The notes below the pieces were generated by a model, which had not been told where the DNA came from, did no database searches, and saw only the letters and a program-made list of their open reading frames with translations. From Prorocentrum cordatum (taxonomy: Eukaryota; Sar; Dinophyceae; Prorocentrales; Prorocentraceae): 64,000 nucleotides of DNA. The DNA lies in contig CAUYUJ010014562.1 in NCBI GenBank assembly GCA_963575745.1, positions 88,842-152,841 of the forward strand, written 5' to 3'. Positions 55,298-64,000 of this stretch are shown here, in pieces; position 1 is the stretch's first letter, and every line of letters starts with the position of its first letter. The translations under genes and the position numbers were made by a program.

Positions 55298-56465
55298 GGC
55301 TGTTAGCCAAGTTCAGGTGATCCGCGAGTGTAGCCTTACCCCCACTCGCCCGTGCAGGTGAAGTTGCATCCCAGGCTGGGCCGACTCCAGGCCCTGGCCT
55401 TTCGGCGTCCGCCTCCGCTCCCCACCTGCCCCTTGGCCCCTGCTATGCTTGTTGAGGCGGTTCCCGCGCCTGCGATGGCCCGCGAGGTGTTGGAGTCGGC
55501 TAGGGCTGCGGTGGGGCATGGGGGCTGGGACAGGGCCCAAGAGGCCCTCGATCGTGCTTATAAGCTTTGGGCGAATGCTGCGGAGCGTGAGGTGTCCGCG
55601 GCCACTGGCAAGGTCTTGCCCGTGTGGGGCTCGAGAGGGAAGCCCCCTCAAATGGTTTGGAGGCCTATCTTGAAGAAACAAAGACCAGGCGTCTCAAGGA
55701 GCCTCTAGCGTGTCTCATGAGTTGTTCGCTTGCAGGTGGCTGGCCAACGTGTTTTGTAACTTCGAAGGCTTCTGGTCAGCGGGCAGCCAGTCGGGCATCC
55801 TCTCGGTGCTCCTGGCCTTGGAGTCGCCGCCTCAGTTTTCGCAGTACTCAGGGCCAGCGGCTAGCTATCTGTCAGCGCTGCTCGAGTTCATTCGTGAGTT
55901 GCCGATGTACGAGGCCAAGGACGGGCCCGTCTTCGACCGTTTTACTCACCTGGTGGGCACTTTCCAAGTGGTTCTGTCCGGGGTGGAGGCGGGATCCAGG
56001 AAGAAAGCTAATCAGGAGTGGAGGGAGTGGCTCCTTTTCAAAGCGCATCGCGGGGCCCGACGCGTTCACCTGGTCTCCAAGGGGGCCACTCCTTGGACCC
56101 CCACCACCACCTTGTCCCTGGACGGGGTGGCGGTTGCGGACCCTGTGTCTTTACTCAAAGCTGAAGCTTCCAAGTTTTCTCAGCTTTGGGGAGATGGGGG
56201 GACGGGGAGTTGGTTCGAGATCGGAGAGGTGTCCCCGCCTCTGCCGCCAGTGCCTGTGGAAGCCATAAGGTATTTTTCTAGGAGGTTCAAGGACAATACC
56301 TCTGTCAGTGTGGATGGCTTCCACATGAAACACTTCTCTTTGATGAGTGACGCGTCGCTGCTTGCGGTCGTGGACCTGTTTGCTTTTATGGGGTGCGCGG
56401 CCCTGATCCCTGTCCAGATTTCCGTCACCCTTCTTTCCCTTATCCCTAAAGGGGTTCCGTCCCAT
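55298..56465 (+). pseudogene. LINE ORF2 part 2: linker and start of reverse transcriptase
   Basis: Reading frame changes near 55285, 55350 and 55705. The segment 55710-56465 is a continuous 250-codon stretch that ends in DNTSVSVDGFHMKHFSLMSD and then VQISVTLLSLIPK, resembling the beginning of a LINE RT domain (fingers, motifs 0 to 2). It shifts frame again near 56460. No other domain is recognisable in the Trp/Arg-rich linker. Confidence 0.6.
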
Positions 56466-57290
56466 CGGGAATTTCTGTGCCCTTTACCGTGCGCACGGGA
56501 AGGTTAGGCGCCCGCTGGCCCAGCAGTGGGAATTCACCCACGCTCGTGATTATTTTGCGGCGGGCCCCTTTGAGGGGGCTCTGGACGTTGTCTGGAGGCA
56601 GGCGGTCCGTGCGGAGACGTCTACCTTGTCTAAAGACGAAGCGGCTACGGTGCTGCTCGACCTTTACAAGTACTATGAAACCATCAACCTGGAAATGTTG
56701 CTGCGGCGTGGCAGGCAGATGCATTTCCCGATGGCAATCGCTCGATTGGCGACTGCCATGCACCTCCAGGTTCGGTTTTTCGTCCTTAACGGGTTCGTGG
56801 ATGGGCCCTATTGGGCGCAGGGGGGCGTTATTGCGGGATGCACGTTTGCCACTGCGTTTATTCGGGTTTATGCCATTCAGGATCTGGACAAGCTTGAGAT
56901 CCCCCCCAGGTGCACTTTAAGTTGTACATTGACGATTCGGGGGTGAGCGCCACGGGTACTAAGGGATACATCGTGGCCAGCTTGCCGCATGTTGCTCGTC
57001 AATTGTATTCGGTCTTAGAGGACGGGGTGGGGGCTAAGGTCAGTCAAGATGAAGGGAAGCGGTCGCTCATTTGTTCGTCTAAGGCGCTGGGACGAGAGTT
57101 GGCCGCCGTGCTTGGAGGGCTGGCTGGACCGCTTGTCTCGTTCGCGCCGAACCTCGGAGATGATGACTGCGCTGGTCGGCCCCGTCGAGTCCAGAGACGG
57201 AGCGCCAAGCATAAAAAGCGAGAAAGAAAAACGTTGGGGTTCGTTGCTCGGCTGGCCCGTTTGCGGCCCACGATTGGGGGCCGTTGCCCG
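56466..57290 (+). pseudogene. LINE ORF2 part 3: reverse transcriptase core
   Basis: Motif A is VLLDLYKYYETIN (catalytic Asp in the first third), motif B is QGGVIAGCTFATAF, and motif C is KLYIDDSGVSATG with the paired aspartates. Motifs A and B share one frame; motif C is in another, and the change falls at a run of seven C at 56901-56907. A further change occurs near 57160. All three catalytic aspartates are present, so the damage is in the frames and not in the active site. Function: copies LINE RNA into DNA at the nicked target. Confidence 0.75.
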
Positions 57291-57762
57291 TAACGTTTTT
57301 GCTTCTGGGGCCCTGGCGTCTGAGTTGTTCGGGTCCGAGGTCCATGGGGTGTCCGACTTCGAGCTTTTGACTTATCGGCGGCAGGCGGGATCTGTTCTGC
57401 AGCCGTCGGCCAAGGGCCGATCGTTGACCGCTTTGTTGCTTGCGCACGGTGAGCCGTGTTGGTATGCGAGTGTTGCTCCCATTATCCGTTGGTCTAAGGA
57501 GGTCTGGTGGGCCCACCATCGGTTGTATCGGCACACCTTGTCTCTGCCTGAGCTTCGCGCTGCTTGGCAGGCTGGTTTCGAGGGAGAATCCCCGCTGTGG
57601 CGAAGTGTCTCGGGGCCTGTCACGGCTCTTCGGAAGTCTCCGGAGCGCATTTCCTGGACGATGCCTGCCTTCGGGATCTTGGTCACTGATTTGGGGGAGG
57701 AGCTCAAGCTTACCGAGTTGTCCCCCCAAATGATTCGCACGCTAAGCGTAAAGCTGTCTTGA
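57160..57762 (+). pseudogene. LINE ORF2 part 4: thumb/connection region
   Basis: An open frame with natural composition (for example FASGALASELFGSEVHGVSD, and SVLQPSAKGRSLTALLLAHG). It matches the position of the RT thumb and connection between RT and RNase H in LINEs. It ends at TGA 57760-57762; the next ~110 bases continue protein-like sequence in another frame up to the RNase H segment. Confidence 0.55.
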
Positions 57763-57874
57763 GGGGCCTTGAGTGGGACCTGGGGGCCAGGCTCAATATG
57801 AAGGGTAGAGCGTGTGTTGATCCCGTCCTCAGCTACCTCCACAGCTCCAAATATACCCCCTCCAGAAAGGCTGT

Positions 57875-59068
57875 TTGAGGGCTCTTTTTGGCCCGGCTAT
57901 TTACACCCGCCAACGGGCGGCCAGCCTGGGTTACGTGCTGTCCTCCACCGAGTGCCCTCTCTGCGGTGATGGCCTTGACACGCTTAGACATCGCCTCTGG
58001 GAGTGCAGGTTCCCCGAGGTTGTCGCTTTGCGTGCTCAGTTAGTTCGTCAGGATATCCAGGAATGGGCTACTAAGGCGGATGACAACTTGGCCTGCTATG
58101 GCGTCTTCCCCCACCCCTCCAACTTCCCGCAGCCCCTCGTGGAAGGGGGCATCAAGGTGGACTGGGTGGAGGAGGAGGGCGACATTGTCAGGAGTTTCGA
58201 GGGGGACATGTTTGTGGACGGCTCCTGTACCCGTTACAAAGTTGGTGATTTGAACCGCGCTGGTTGGTCGATTGTTGTTGTGTCCAAAGATACGGGGAAT
58301 GCGATTGTGCGAGTGAAAGGTCCAGTGTGGGCGCCGTGCCCACAGACGCCGCAGGCTGCAGAGTATCACGCCATGTCAGTCGCTGTGCAGTGGGCGACGG
58401 GCCCATCCACGATTTTTTCTGATTGCCAGGGCTGCGTGGACTTTGCGCAGCTGCCTTGGCACGAGATGTGCTCGGGCAAGCGCATGTATAGTGGCATGGC
58501 TCAACATTTGAAGGACCACTGGTCCAATGTGCAGCTGGGAAAAGTCAAGGCCCATTTAGACGTCAGTGATGCCACCGATGATCGGGATCGGTATTTGCGG
58601 CAAGGCAACGATTGGGCTGACAAGACGGCCAAGGAGGCGGTGCTCTTGCATCCCATGCCGTCGGCTGCCGAGCTCGAGGGCCTTGATCGTGAGGTTACCA
58701 TTGCCAGAGCCGTCGGACGACTAGGGGCCAAGTTGCTGTCTCTCTGGCCCCGCCTGGTGTTGGTCCCCAATGTCCAGCGTGTTCCTCCTCCCCCTGTGGA
58801 GCGTCAGCAGAGGGAGAAAAATAGTGCCCACCAGTGGAGCTGGGTGGGTACCTATTGGCAGTGTGCTGAGTGTTTGCGAGGCAAGCGTGGCACGCCCTCG
58901 ACCCAGCCTCCTGCAGGGAAGTGCGACGCTGTACTCAAAATTTCACCTGCCAGGCTACGTGCGCTCGGACACGCGTGCGTTTTGCTCGATTGCTCGGACG
59001 AGCCTTTTCATTTGTATGTGTCACAAGTGTGGGTACATGACGTCGGGGGGCCATTTGAGGAACCTTGA
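57875..59068 (+). CDS. LINE ORF2 part 5: Cys/His knuckle and RNase H domain
   Basis: 397 codons. Residues 27-44 form a C-x2-C-x8-H-x4-C knuckle (C27, C30, H39, C44), common just before LINE RNase H domains. The RNase H fold shows D115 (FVDGSC), E163 (AEYHA), D183 (FSDCQG) and D249 (GNDWADK), plus the conserved H227 (VKAHLD), so the active site looks complete. It would remove RNA from the RNA-DNA hybrid. Near the C-terminus a WQCAEC pair begins a second zinc motif whose partner cysteines (CHKCGYMTSGGHLRNLDKKC) lie in another frame from about 58960, so the end of this frame is probably displaced by an indel. The start given is only the first in-frame ATG of the segment. Confidence 0.75.
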   Translation: MRALFGPAIYTRQRAASLGYVLSSTECPLCGDGLDTLRHRLWECRFPEVVALRAQLVRQDIQEWATKADDNLACYGVFPHPSNFPQPLVEGGIKVDWVEEEGDIVRSFEGDMFVDGSCTRYKVGDLNRAGWSIVVVSKDTGNAIVRVKGPVWAPCPQTPQAAEYHAMSVAVQWATGPSTIFSDCQGCVDFAQLPWHEMCSGKRMYSGMAQHLKDHWSNVQLGKVKAHLDVSDATDDRDRYLRQGNDWADKTAKEAVLLHPMPSAAELEGLDREVTIARAVGRLGAKLLSLWPRLVLVPNVQRVPPPPVERQQREKNSAHQWSWVGTYWQCAECLRGKRGTPSTQPPAGKCDAVLKISPARLRALGHACVLLDCSDEPFHLYVSQVWVHDVGGPFEEP

Positions 59069-59225
59069 CAAAAAGTGTGAGCCAGACAAAGTGGCCTCAC
59101 ACAGCAACCCGTGGAATAAGTTGATGAAGGGGCTCCATCCAAAAAAGGGTGGGGTCTCTGTTGATTTAAGAGCACGTTTTGCCATCTTTAATGTTGTGTT
59201 CGTACCTTCTTTCTTGCACGGCCCG
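58950..59225 (+). pseudogene. LINE ORF2 part 6: C-terminal Cys/His motif
   Basis: In frame 0 the sequence CHKCGYMTSGGHLRNLDKKC supplies C-x2-C and a later His and Cys, continuing the WQCAEC motif of the RNase H segment after a frame change near 58960. The frame then runs through KLMKGLHPKKGGVSVDLRAR and becomes unrelated low-quality sequence, so the protein end is not certain. Confidence 0.5.
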
Positions 59226-59229
59226 ATGC

Positions 59230-60235
59230 GTCTGGCCCTTTTTGGCAGGCATCCGTGCTATACCCCACATCTGGGGCGAGATCATCAGCCGTCCTGGCGC
59301 TTGCTGCACCAGGGGCTGGAGGCCTCGTCGTCCTTGTGTGGGTGGTCGATATTTTTGTTGTCTCTTTGCCGTTGTATCCTGTATTGCTCGGCTGTACATC
59401 TGGGGCGAGGATTTGTCGTCCAGGCGCTTCAGCACCTGGGGCAGCCTCGCCGTCCTTGTGTTAGCCCCTTTTTCGATTGGTTCGTACGTATCTGCACGTG
59501 CGTCAGGCACCCCACCTCTGGGGGAAGTGTGCGCATTGGTGATGGTTTTCTTGAGGGGAGCACGGGGGTACATCTATCCCGACTGTCGCTCCCACGGCGA
59601 TTGCTGAGGCCTGGTGAGTTGTCCCTGGCCCCATCGCCTGGCCCTCCTCTCGGTTCGTGTGCGTGCACGCGTACGTTTCGTGCAGTGGGGTCCACTGTTT
59701 TGTTTCGGGGGCTATCGCCCCGTGGTCATGGTTGGAGGTGTTGCTGTGGACAGGAGCTTGGCTCCCAGCCCCGGCACGCTCGCAGCCTTGGCTTGTGCGT
59801 TTTCCGCATGTCCTCTGGTACAGTCGAGGGCCTGTGGGCTCCGAGGCACATTTCACGGGCAGGATTTTGCTAGTGGCGTTGCTACCCGCCTAACTCTGGT
59901 GGGGTCCTTGTCGCGCGTCCTCCTGTGTCGAGGGCCTCCTTTTCTTGTTCCTCGTGTGGAGGACTGTGGCACGTTGCACTGCCGTGCCTTTGCTCGGCCC
60001 TCGTCCAGGTGTAGCAGGGTACCCTTGGTCCCTGTGTGCTCGTGAGGGGCCACTCAGTGGTGGGTCTCTGCTGTCTGGTCTCGGTTAGCGCCCAGGCACA
60101 CCCACCTCTCTGTCGCAGACTATTCCGTACCGACTGCTCAGTGCGGTCGGGTACGGCTGTGGCTGATTTCCCTCAGGGCCTCGCCCACCCTGAGTGGTGT
60201 ATGTGGGCTGCAGCATGGTCCCATGCAAAAAAAAT
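59230..60235 (+). other. LINE 3' region
   Basis: Non-coding in appearance. Contains an imperfect ~130-bp duplication (about 59255-59340 and 59385-59465, sharing CATCTGGGGCGAG and CGTCCTTGTGT), an inverted repeat GTACCGACTGCTCAGTGCGG then TCGGGTAC at 60128-60155 and CCTCAGGGC...CCCTGAG at 60170-60195. It ends CCATGCAAAAAAAATCC. The A8 tract may be the remnant of the element's 3' tail. Confidence 0.5.
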
Positions 60236-60310
60236 CCTCCTCCTCCTCCTCCTCCTCCTCCTCCTCCTTTTCCTCCTCCTCCTCCTCCTCCTCCTCCTCC
60301 CCCTCCTCGC
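60236..60310. repeat. (TCC)n microsatellite at the LINE 3' end
   Basis: TCC repeats begin immediately after the A8 run. Confidence 0.9.
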
Positions 60311-60397
60311 ACTCCCCTCCCCGGGTCGCCTACGGCCCTAGGGGAACCCGTCCACGTGGACCCCCAGACGCCGGGACCCCTTGTGATTGTTTTAATT

Positions 60398-60635
60398 CAT
60401 TGCTTTGCCGACGGGCGCGGGCCCTCGCACCCCCTCCGTCGCCCCCCCCCCCCCCTCCCAACCCCCCCACGGAGCAGATCTTATCTGTGTCTGGCGCCTG
60501 TTTCGAGCAGGTGGGGTGTCCCTCATAGGACGCATTGTTGCAAACAGTCGCGTTAAGCAGAGGTCGGGGGCCAGACCCCCCCCCACTCCGCCCCCCCCTT
60601 CGGCCCAGTGTCGAAATGCCGAGTAAGAAAACGCT
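60398..60635. repeat. Dispersed repeat D1, copy 2
   Basis: Matches 16800-16985 with an extra C-rich insert (60430-60475). Shared blocks: ATTGCTTTGCCGACGGGCGC, GGCGCCTGTTTCGAGCAGGT, GCAAACAGTCGCGTTAAGCA, GAGGTCGGGGGCCAGACCCC, GTGTCGAAATGCCGAGTAA. Confidence 0.65.
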
Positions 60636-61004
60636 CATACTCCCCGGGACAGGAGGTTTCTACAGTAGGGCGTCTTGTGATTGCCCCGGGGCCCGAAAAC
60701 GGCCCCAGACGCCGAAGCCTGCCAAAGGCTTTCCTCGGCCTCTACGTAAGAGTTGACACTTCGTCGATGGAGTGACCCTCGGCCCGGGCCCGCAGGGGTC
60801 CCCCTGGCCCTGGCTTATACCCACGGATTTGCCCTTCCCCCCCCCCCGTAAGGGTGACTTTTAAGTCTATGTGACGTGATGTGTCTTCGGTGCATGCGTA
60901 GATCAGCGTTGTGTTTTCCATATACGTGTTGATGTAGTCGTATATGTAGATGCTCATGCAGACGTTAACGATGATGTTGGTGTAGTTGTTGTCCTCTCGG
61001 TTTC

Positions 61005-61160
61005 CCCATTGTCTCTTGTCCTCTTGGTTTTCCCATTGTCTATTGTCCTCTTCGTTTCCCCATTGTCTCTTGTCCTATTGGTTCCCCCATATTATCTTGT
61101 GGACTTTTGGTTCCCCTATTGTCTCTTTTCCTCTTGGTTCCCCTATTGTCTGGGGCCTGG
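61005..61160. repeat. ~30-bp tandem repeat TCTTGTCCTCTTGGTTCCCC
   Basis: About five units of CATTGTCTCTTGTCCTCTTG then GTTCCCC with substitutions. Non-coding. Confidence 0.8.
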
Positions 61161-61179
61161 GTGTGCGGGAGGGCCTCCC

Positions 61180-61870
61180 AGGAGTGCGATTGCCGAAACG
61201 TTATATATATATATATATAATAAAGTGGAAACGCGTCTTGGAGCCACGAAACCTGTGACACTACCAAACAAAACTGTGACACTACCAACAAAACAAAACT
61301 ACACAGGTTTTCGGGATTCTGATGGTCTGGGGCCTGGGTGGGCGGGAGAGCCTCCCAGGAGTGCGATTGCCAAAACCTATTTTTAGAAAAACAATGGAAA
61401 CGCGTCTTGGAGCCACGAAACCTGTGAGACTACCCCAAAAAAACAAAAAAACTTGTAACACTACCAAAAAACAAAAATCAAAGGAGGGCCGACTCCGGAC
61501 TCCAGGAGGGCCCGCCAGGAGTGCGAGGTCAAAAAACATTTGATGTTTGTTTTTTTGGTAGTGTCACAAGTTTTTGTTTTGGATCGTGTCACAGGTTTCG
61601 TGGCCCTAAGATAAGGAAACCTGTGACTGTCATTGGAAAACAAATAAAATCAAATGTTTTCGGTTCCCGCCCACCCCGGCTCCGGACCCCAGGAGGGCCC
61701 GCCACGAGTGCGAGGTCCGAAAACCTTTGATTTTTGTTTTTTTGGTAGTGTCACAAGTTTTTTGTTTGTTTTGTTGTTGTTGTTTTTTGTTGTTGTTTTC
61801 TTTGGTAGTGTCACAGGTTTCGTGGCCCTAAGACAAGGAAACCTGTGATTGTCATTGGAAAATCAATAAA
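61180..61870. repeat. Nested dispersed repeat with GTGACACTACCA / TGGTAGTGTCAC blocks
   Basis: CGTCTTGGAGCCACGAAACC and TGTGACACTACCAAA occur near 61235-61290 and 61395-61460; the complements TTTGGTAGTGTCACAAG and GTCACAGGTTTCGTGGCCCT occur near 61553-61610 and 61740-61835. GGGCGGGAGAGCCTCCCAGG-type and CCAGGAGGGCCCGCCAGG-type blocks alternate. The whole forms overlapping inverted repeats; GTCACAGGTTTC...GAAACCTGTGAC is a local hairpin (61588-61627). Confidence 0.7.
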
Positions 61871-62259
61871 ATCAAATTGAAAATCAATGGTCCTTGTGAC
61901 TCTACCAAAAAACCAAAAGTTCTTGCGCGACGGGAAGGTCCTCCTCCTCCCTTTTCCCTCTCTCTCTCTCTCTCTCTTTGTCTTTCTGAAGAGGGAGCAG
62001 GGAGTGAAAGGAGGCATGGAGGAGGAGGGAGGCAGGGAGGAGGAGGGAGGAGGGAGGAGGAGGGAGATTGCAATTGAATGCGATTGCAGTGCGACGCAAT
62101 GCGATTCCAATGCAATGCGACTGCAATGCAACTCAATGCGATTGAAATGCACGCGTCCTCTGAGATCTCGTTTCATGTTATCCGCTCTGCCCTGGGCGTA
62201 CTCGATTCCCTGCATCCTCCCGCGCATGTATGCGAGCGCGCCCAGCTCGCGGGCCGCGT

Positions 62260-62595
62260 CCAACCCATGGGTTGGACACAGTCACCACGTGCCCAACCCA
62301 TGGGCGGGAGAAAGAATATATGTTTCGCGTTGGCATCCGAGGGCGGGCTGGCTTCGGGCCACCGCCCATGGGTTGGACATGGGGTGCGCAGCGTGTCCAA
62401 CCCATGGGCGGGAGCGAGATTATGCGATTCGCTTTGGAGACGCAGCCCCCGCTTGCCCGACGCATGGGCGGGAGAGAGATGATGTGATTCGTTTGGACAC
62501 TTGGGTGCGGGCTAGTCGCGGGGCCCCGCCCATGGGTTGGACATAGGGCGCGCCAGGTGTCCAACCCATGGGCGGGAGAGAGATAATGTGGTGTT
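62260..62595. repeat. CCCATGGG palindrome array (~65/120-bp units)
   Basis: CCAACCCATGGGTTGGA and CCAACCCATGGGCGGGAGAG alternate about eight times, each centred on the CCCATGGG (NcoI) palindrome, with GGGCGGGAGAGAGATNATG spacers. It can form multiple hairpins. Confidence 0.8.
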
Positions 62596-62704
62596 CCATC
62601 CATTCATTCATTCACCCATCCATCCATTCATTCATTCAATGGCCTCAGACTCCATTCTTTCCTTTGCTCAATCTCTGACCGCCGCGGCTCGCGTCACATG
62701 TGGG

Positions 62705-63110
62705 TGGAGAGAGAGAGAGAGAGAGCGAGTGATGTTCCTCCCCCCCCCCCGCTCTTCCACTTCCTCAAGATGGCTGGTCCTCAGCCTGCGACATTACTCA
62801 TTAGCCTTCCTCATTGCCATCCCTGCAGTAAGAAACAACGACAATGATGCAATAGCAATGGGTACAACAGGAGCAACAACAGAACGCCCCACAACCGATG
62901 ATGATGATGATGCTGTAGATGATGGTATAGATGGCGGCGTCGATGCTGGAGCAGACGTTGACGAACGTGCTGATGTCCGACGCATGGGGGGTCTTATTGA
63001 ACTCGACGTGAAGAGATAGAGAGAGAGAGAGAGAGAGAAACAACAATAAAGAGACAGAGAGAGGGACAAAGAGAGATACAGAGAGAGAGAGAGAGAACGA
63101 ACGAACACCC
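62705..63110. repeat. (GA)n tracts and a short GAT tract
   Basis: GAGAGA runs at about 62708-62727, 63015-63040 and 63050-63095, and a GATGATGATGATGCTG stretch at 62900-62920. No supported gene. Confidence 0.7.
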
Positions 63111-63613
63111 AGTAACATGATAAGAACAAGAAAAGTGGCAAACAATAGCACTAAGAGGGAACAACAACGAACAAAACAGCCGCGGCGCGAGAAAACAGCG
63201 TACGTCACATAGTCTTAAAAGTCACCCCCACCCCCCACCCCCCCGCCCCCCAAGGCCCCCGAATGCCGCGCACCAAAGGTCACGGCTGCCTTGGAGCACT
63301 CTGGCATCTAGCCTCTAGCCGACTTCCGATGCGATCCTGATCGCACTGGGCTCGGCGTCCCCCCTCATACTTATACTATGTGCGTGCGTGTGTGCGTCTC
63401 CCCCCCAGGGGAGACGCGCGCGCCGAGAAGTCTTCTAGTATGTATATGCGTCGTGGCGCGCGCTTTCTAGCCACACCGCTCGGGGAATAAGATTCTACAA
63501 GACGGGTATGCTATGCGTTCGGGTCGGACGCGCGCCTCCGAGGAGGACACACGGTACCAGTATGTCTATGTGCGTCCCATGGGCTCCTCCCTGCCCCCCC
63601 CCCCCGCCCGCAG

Positions 63614-63764
63614 CGCGATGCTGGAGTCGGCCACGTGGCGCCTGCGGCGGCAGCAGTCCGGGCGCACGCCGCTGCACGACGCGGCGGAGCGGGGCGACGC
63701 GTCGGCGTGCGGCGAGCTGCTCGCGGACCCGAGGCGCCTCGCCTCCGTCGGGGGCAGCGTCAAG
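63614..63764 (+). CDS. Ankyrin-repeat protein, N-terminal exon (partial gene)
   Basis: The exon is bounded by a C-rich tract ending CCCGCAG (63607-63613) and a donor AAG then GTGAGG (63765-63770). An ATG at 63618 is in frame. Residues MLESATWRLRRQQ lead into SGRTPLHDAAERGDASACGE then LLADP, which fits the ankyrin consensus (G-x-TPLH-x-AA-x-x-G-x...LL). Ankyrin repeats mediate protein-protein contacts; the gene's role is unknown. The rest lies beyond the window. The downstream intron starts as GGA-rich repeat. An alternative is that the exon begins upstream at 63508, where the frame is also open. Confidence 0.55.
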
Positions 63765-63765
63765 G

Positions 63766-64000
63766 TGAGGAGGAGGAGGAGGAGCAGCAGAATGAGGAGG
63801 AGGGGGAGGAGGAGGAGGAGGGGAGGAGGAGAGGAGGCGGAGGCGGAGGAGGGAGGGGAGGAGGAGGGGAGGAGGGAGGGGAGGAGGAGGAGGAGGTAGG
63901 AGGAGGAGGAAGGAGGAGGCGCGGAGGCGGAGGCCGGCGGCGGAGGAGGAGGAGGAGAGGAGGAGGAGGAGGAGGAGGAGGAGGAGGCGGAGGAGATGAG
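63766..64000. repeat. (GGA)n-rich intron sequence, runs off the window
   Basis: GGAGGA with GCGGAG and GGGGAGG variants to the window end, directly after the ankyrin exon donor. Frames reading Arg- or Glu-rich protein through it are not extensions of the exon. Confidence 0.8.

Larger units (their letters stand above)
52903..60235 (+). mobile_element. Non-LTR retrotransposon (LINE) with ORF1, EN, RT and RNase H
   Basis: In order: ORF1 (zinc finger plus coiled coil), an endonuclease, a reverse transcriptase with a YIDD box, a linker, an RNase H with all four catalytic acids, a terminal Cys/His motif, an ~1-kb non-coding 3' part and a short A run (60228-60235) ahead of a TCC tract. That order is typical of LINE elements. 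ORF2 is split among several frames. The 5' boundary is placed at the end of the TCC tract and is approximate; no target duplication was found by eye. Confidence 0.85.

Noticed and set aside
58770-59873. 367-codon frame overlapping the LINE RNase H
   Set aside because: Only the Cys/His stretch around 58960-59225 is meaningful; the remainder overlaps RNase H in another frame or runs into the non-coding 3' part.

Overview
The window looks like nuclear DNA of a dinoflagellate. Three things point there: a near-exact copy of the dinoflagellate spliced-leader sequence at 21405-21426 (21 of 22 bases), directly followed by intronless, frame-broken coding-like sequence as expected of a retroposed trans-spliced mRNA; a LINE-type retrotransposon with endonuclease, reverse transcriptase and RNase H modules; and GC-rich sequence dominated by simple repeats, minisatellites and small inverted-repeat elements with almost no intact genes. 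The genus cannot be told from the sequence. No rRNA, tRNA or CRISPR was recognised.

Layout. 1-2.4 kb: palindromic CTTCTGAGAAG repeats, a (GAC)n tract and a minisatellite-bearing composite element that recurs at 14.8-15.7 kb and, inverted, at 33.6-34.3 kb. 2.4-7.9 kb: small TIR elements (an hAT-like family with 8-bp target duplications, foldback hairpins, a microsatellite bounded by inverted repeats). 7.8-11.1 kb: two interleaved minisatellite families and TCTGG repeats. 11.3-20 kb: MITEs, palindromic GCATCGCCGATGC foldback elements and TG repeats. 20-26 kb: an hAT-like MITE whose terminal repeat is split by a TCC tract, then the spliced-leader retrocopy and large ATC/TCC tracts. 26-45 kb: more repeat families, a 1-kb inverted repeat near 33 kb, an array near 40 kb and TCC/GGA/GAT/CA tracts. 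45-52.4 kb: a dispersed segment present whole at 51.2-52.35 kb and as two halves at 45.2-45.5 and 47.15-48.0 kb, separated by 1.6 kb of GAT and GAGATCGATTGT repeats. 53.0-60.2 kb: the LINE. 60.2-64 kb: further dispersed repeats, a CCCATGGG palindrome array, and near the right edge an exon encoding an ankyrin repeat that runs into a GGA-rich intron.

The best coding evidence is the LINE (RanBP2-type zinc finger plus coiled coil in ORF1; EN, RT and RNase H motifs in a frame-broken ORF2), the ankyrin exon and the retrocopy. Most other long open frames are trinucleotide or dinucleotide tracts read as protein. The genes do not form an operon or pathway; what unites the window is repeat biology, especially repeated association of microsatellite tracts with mobile-element ends.
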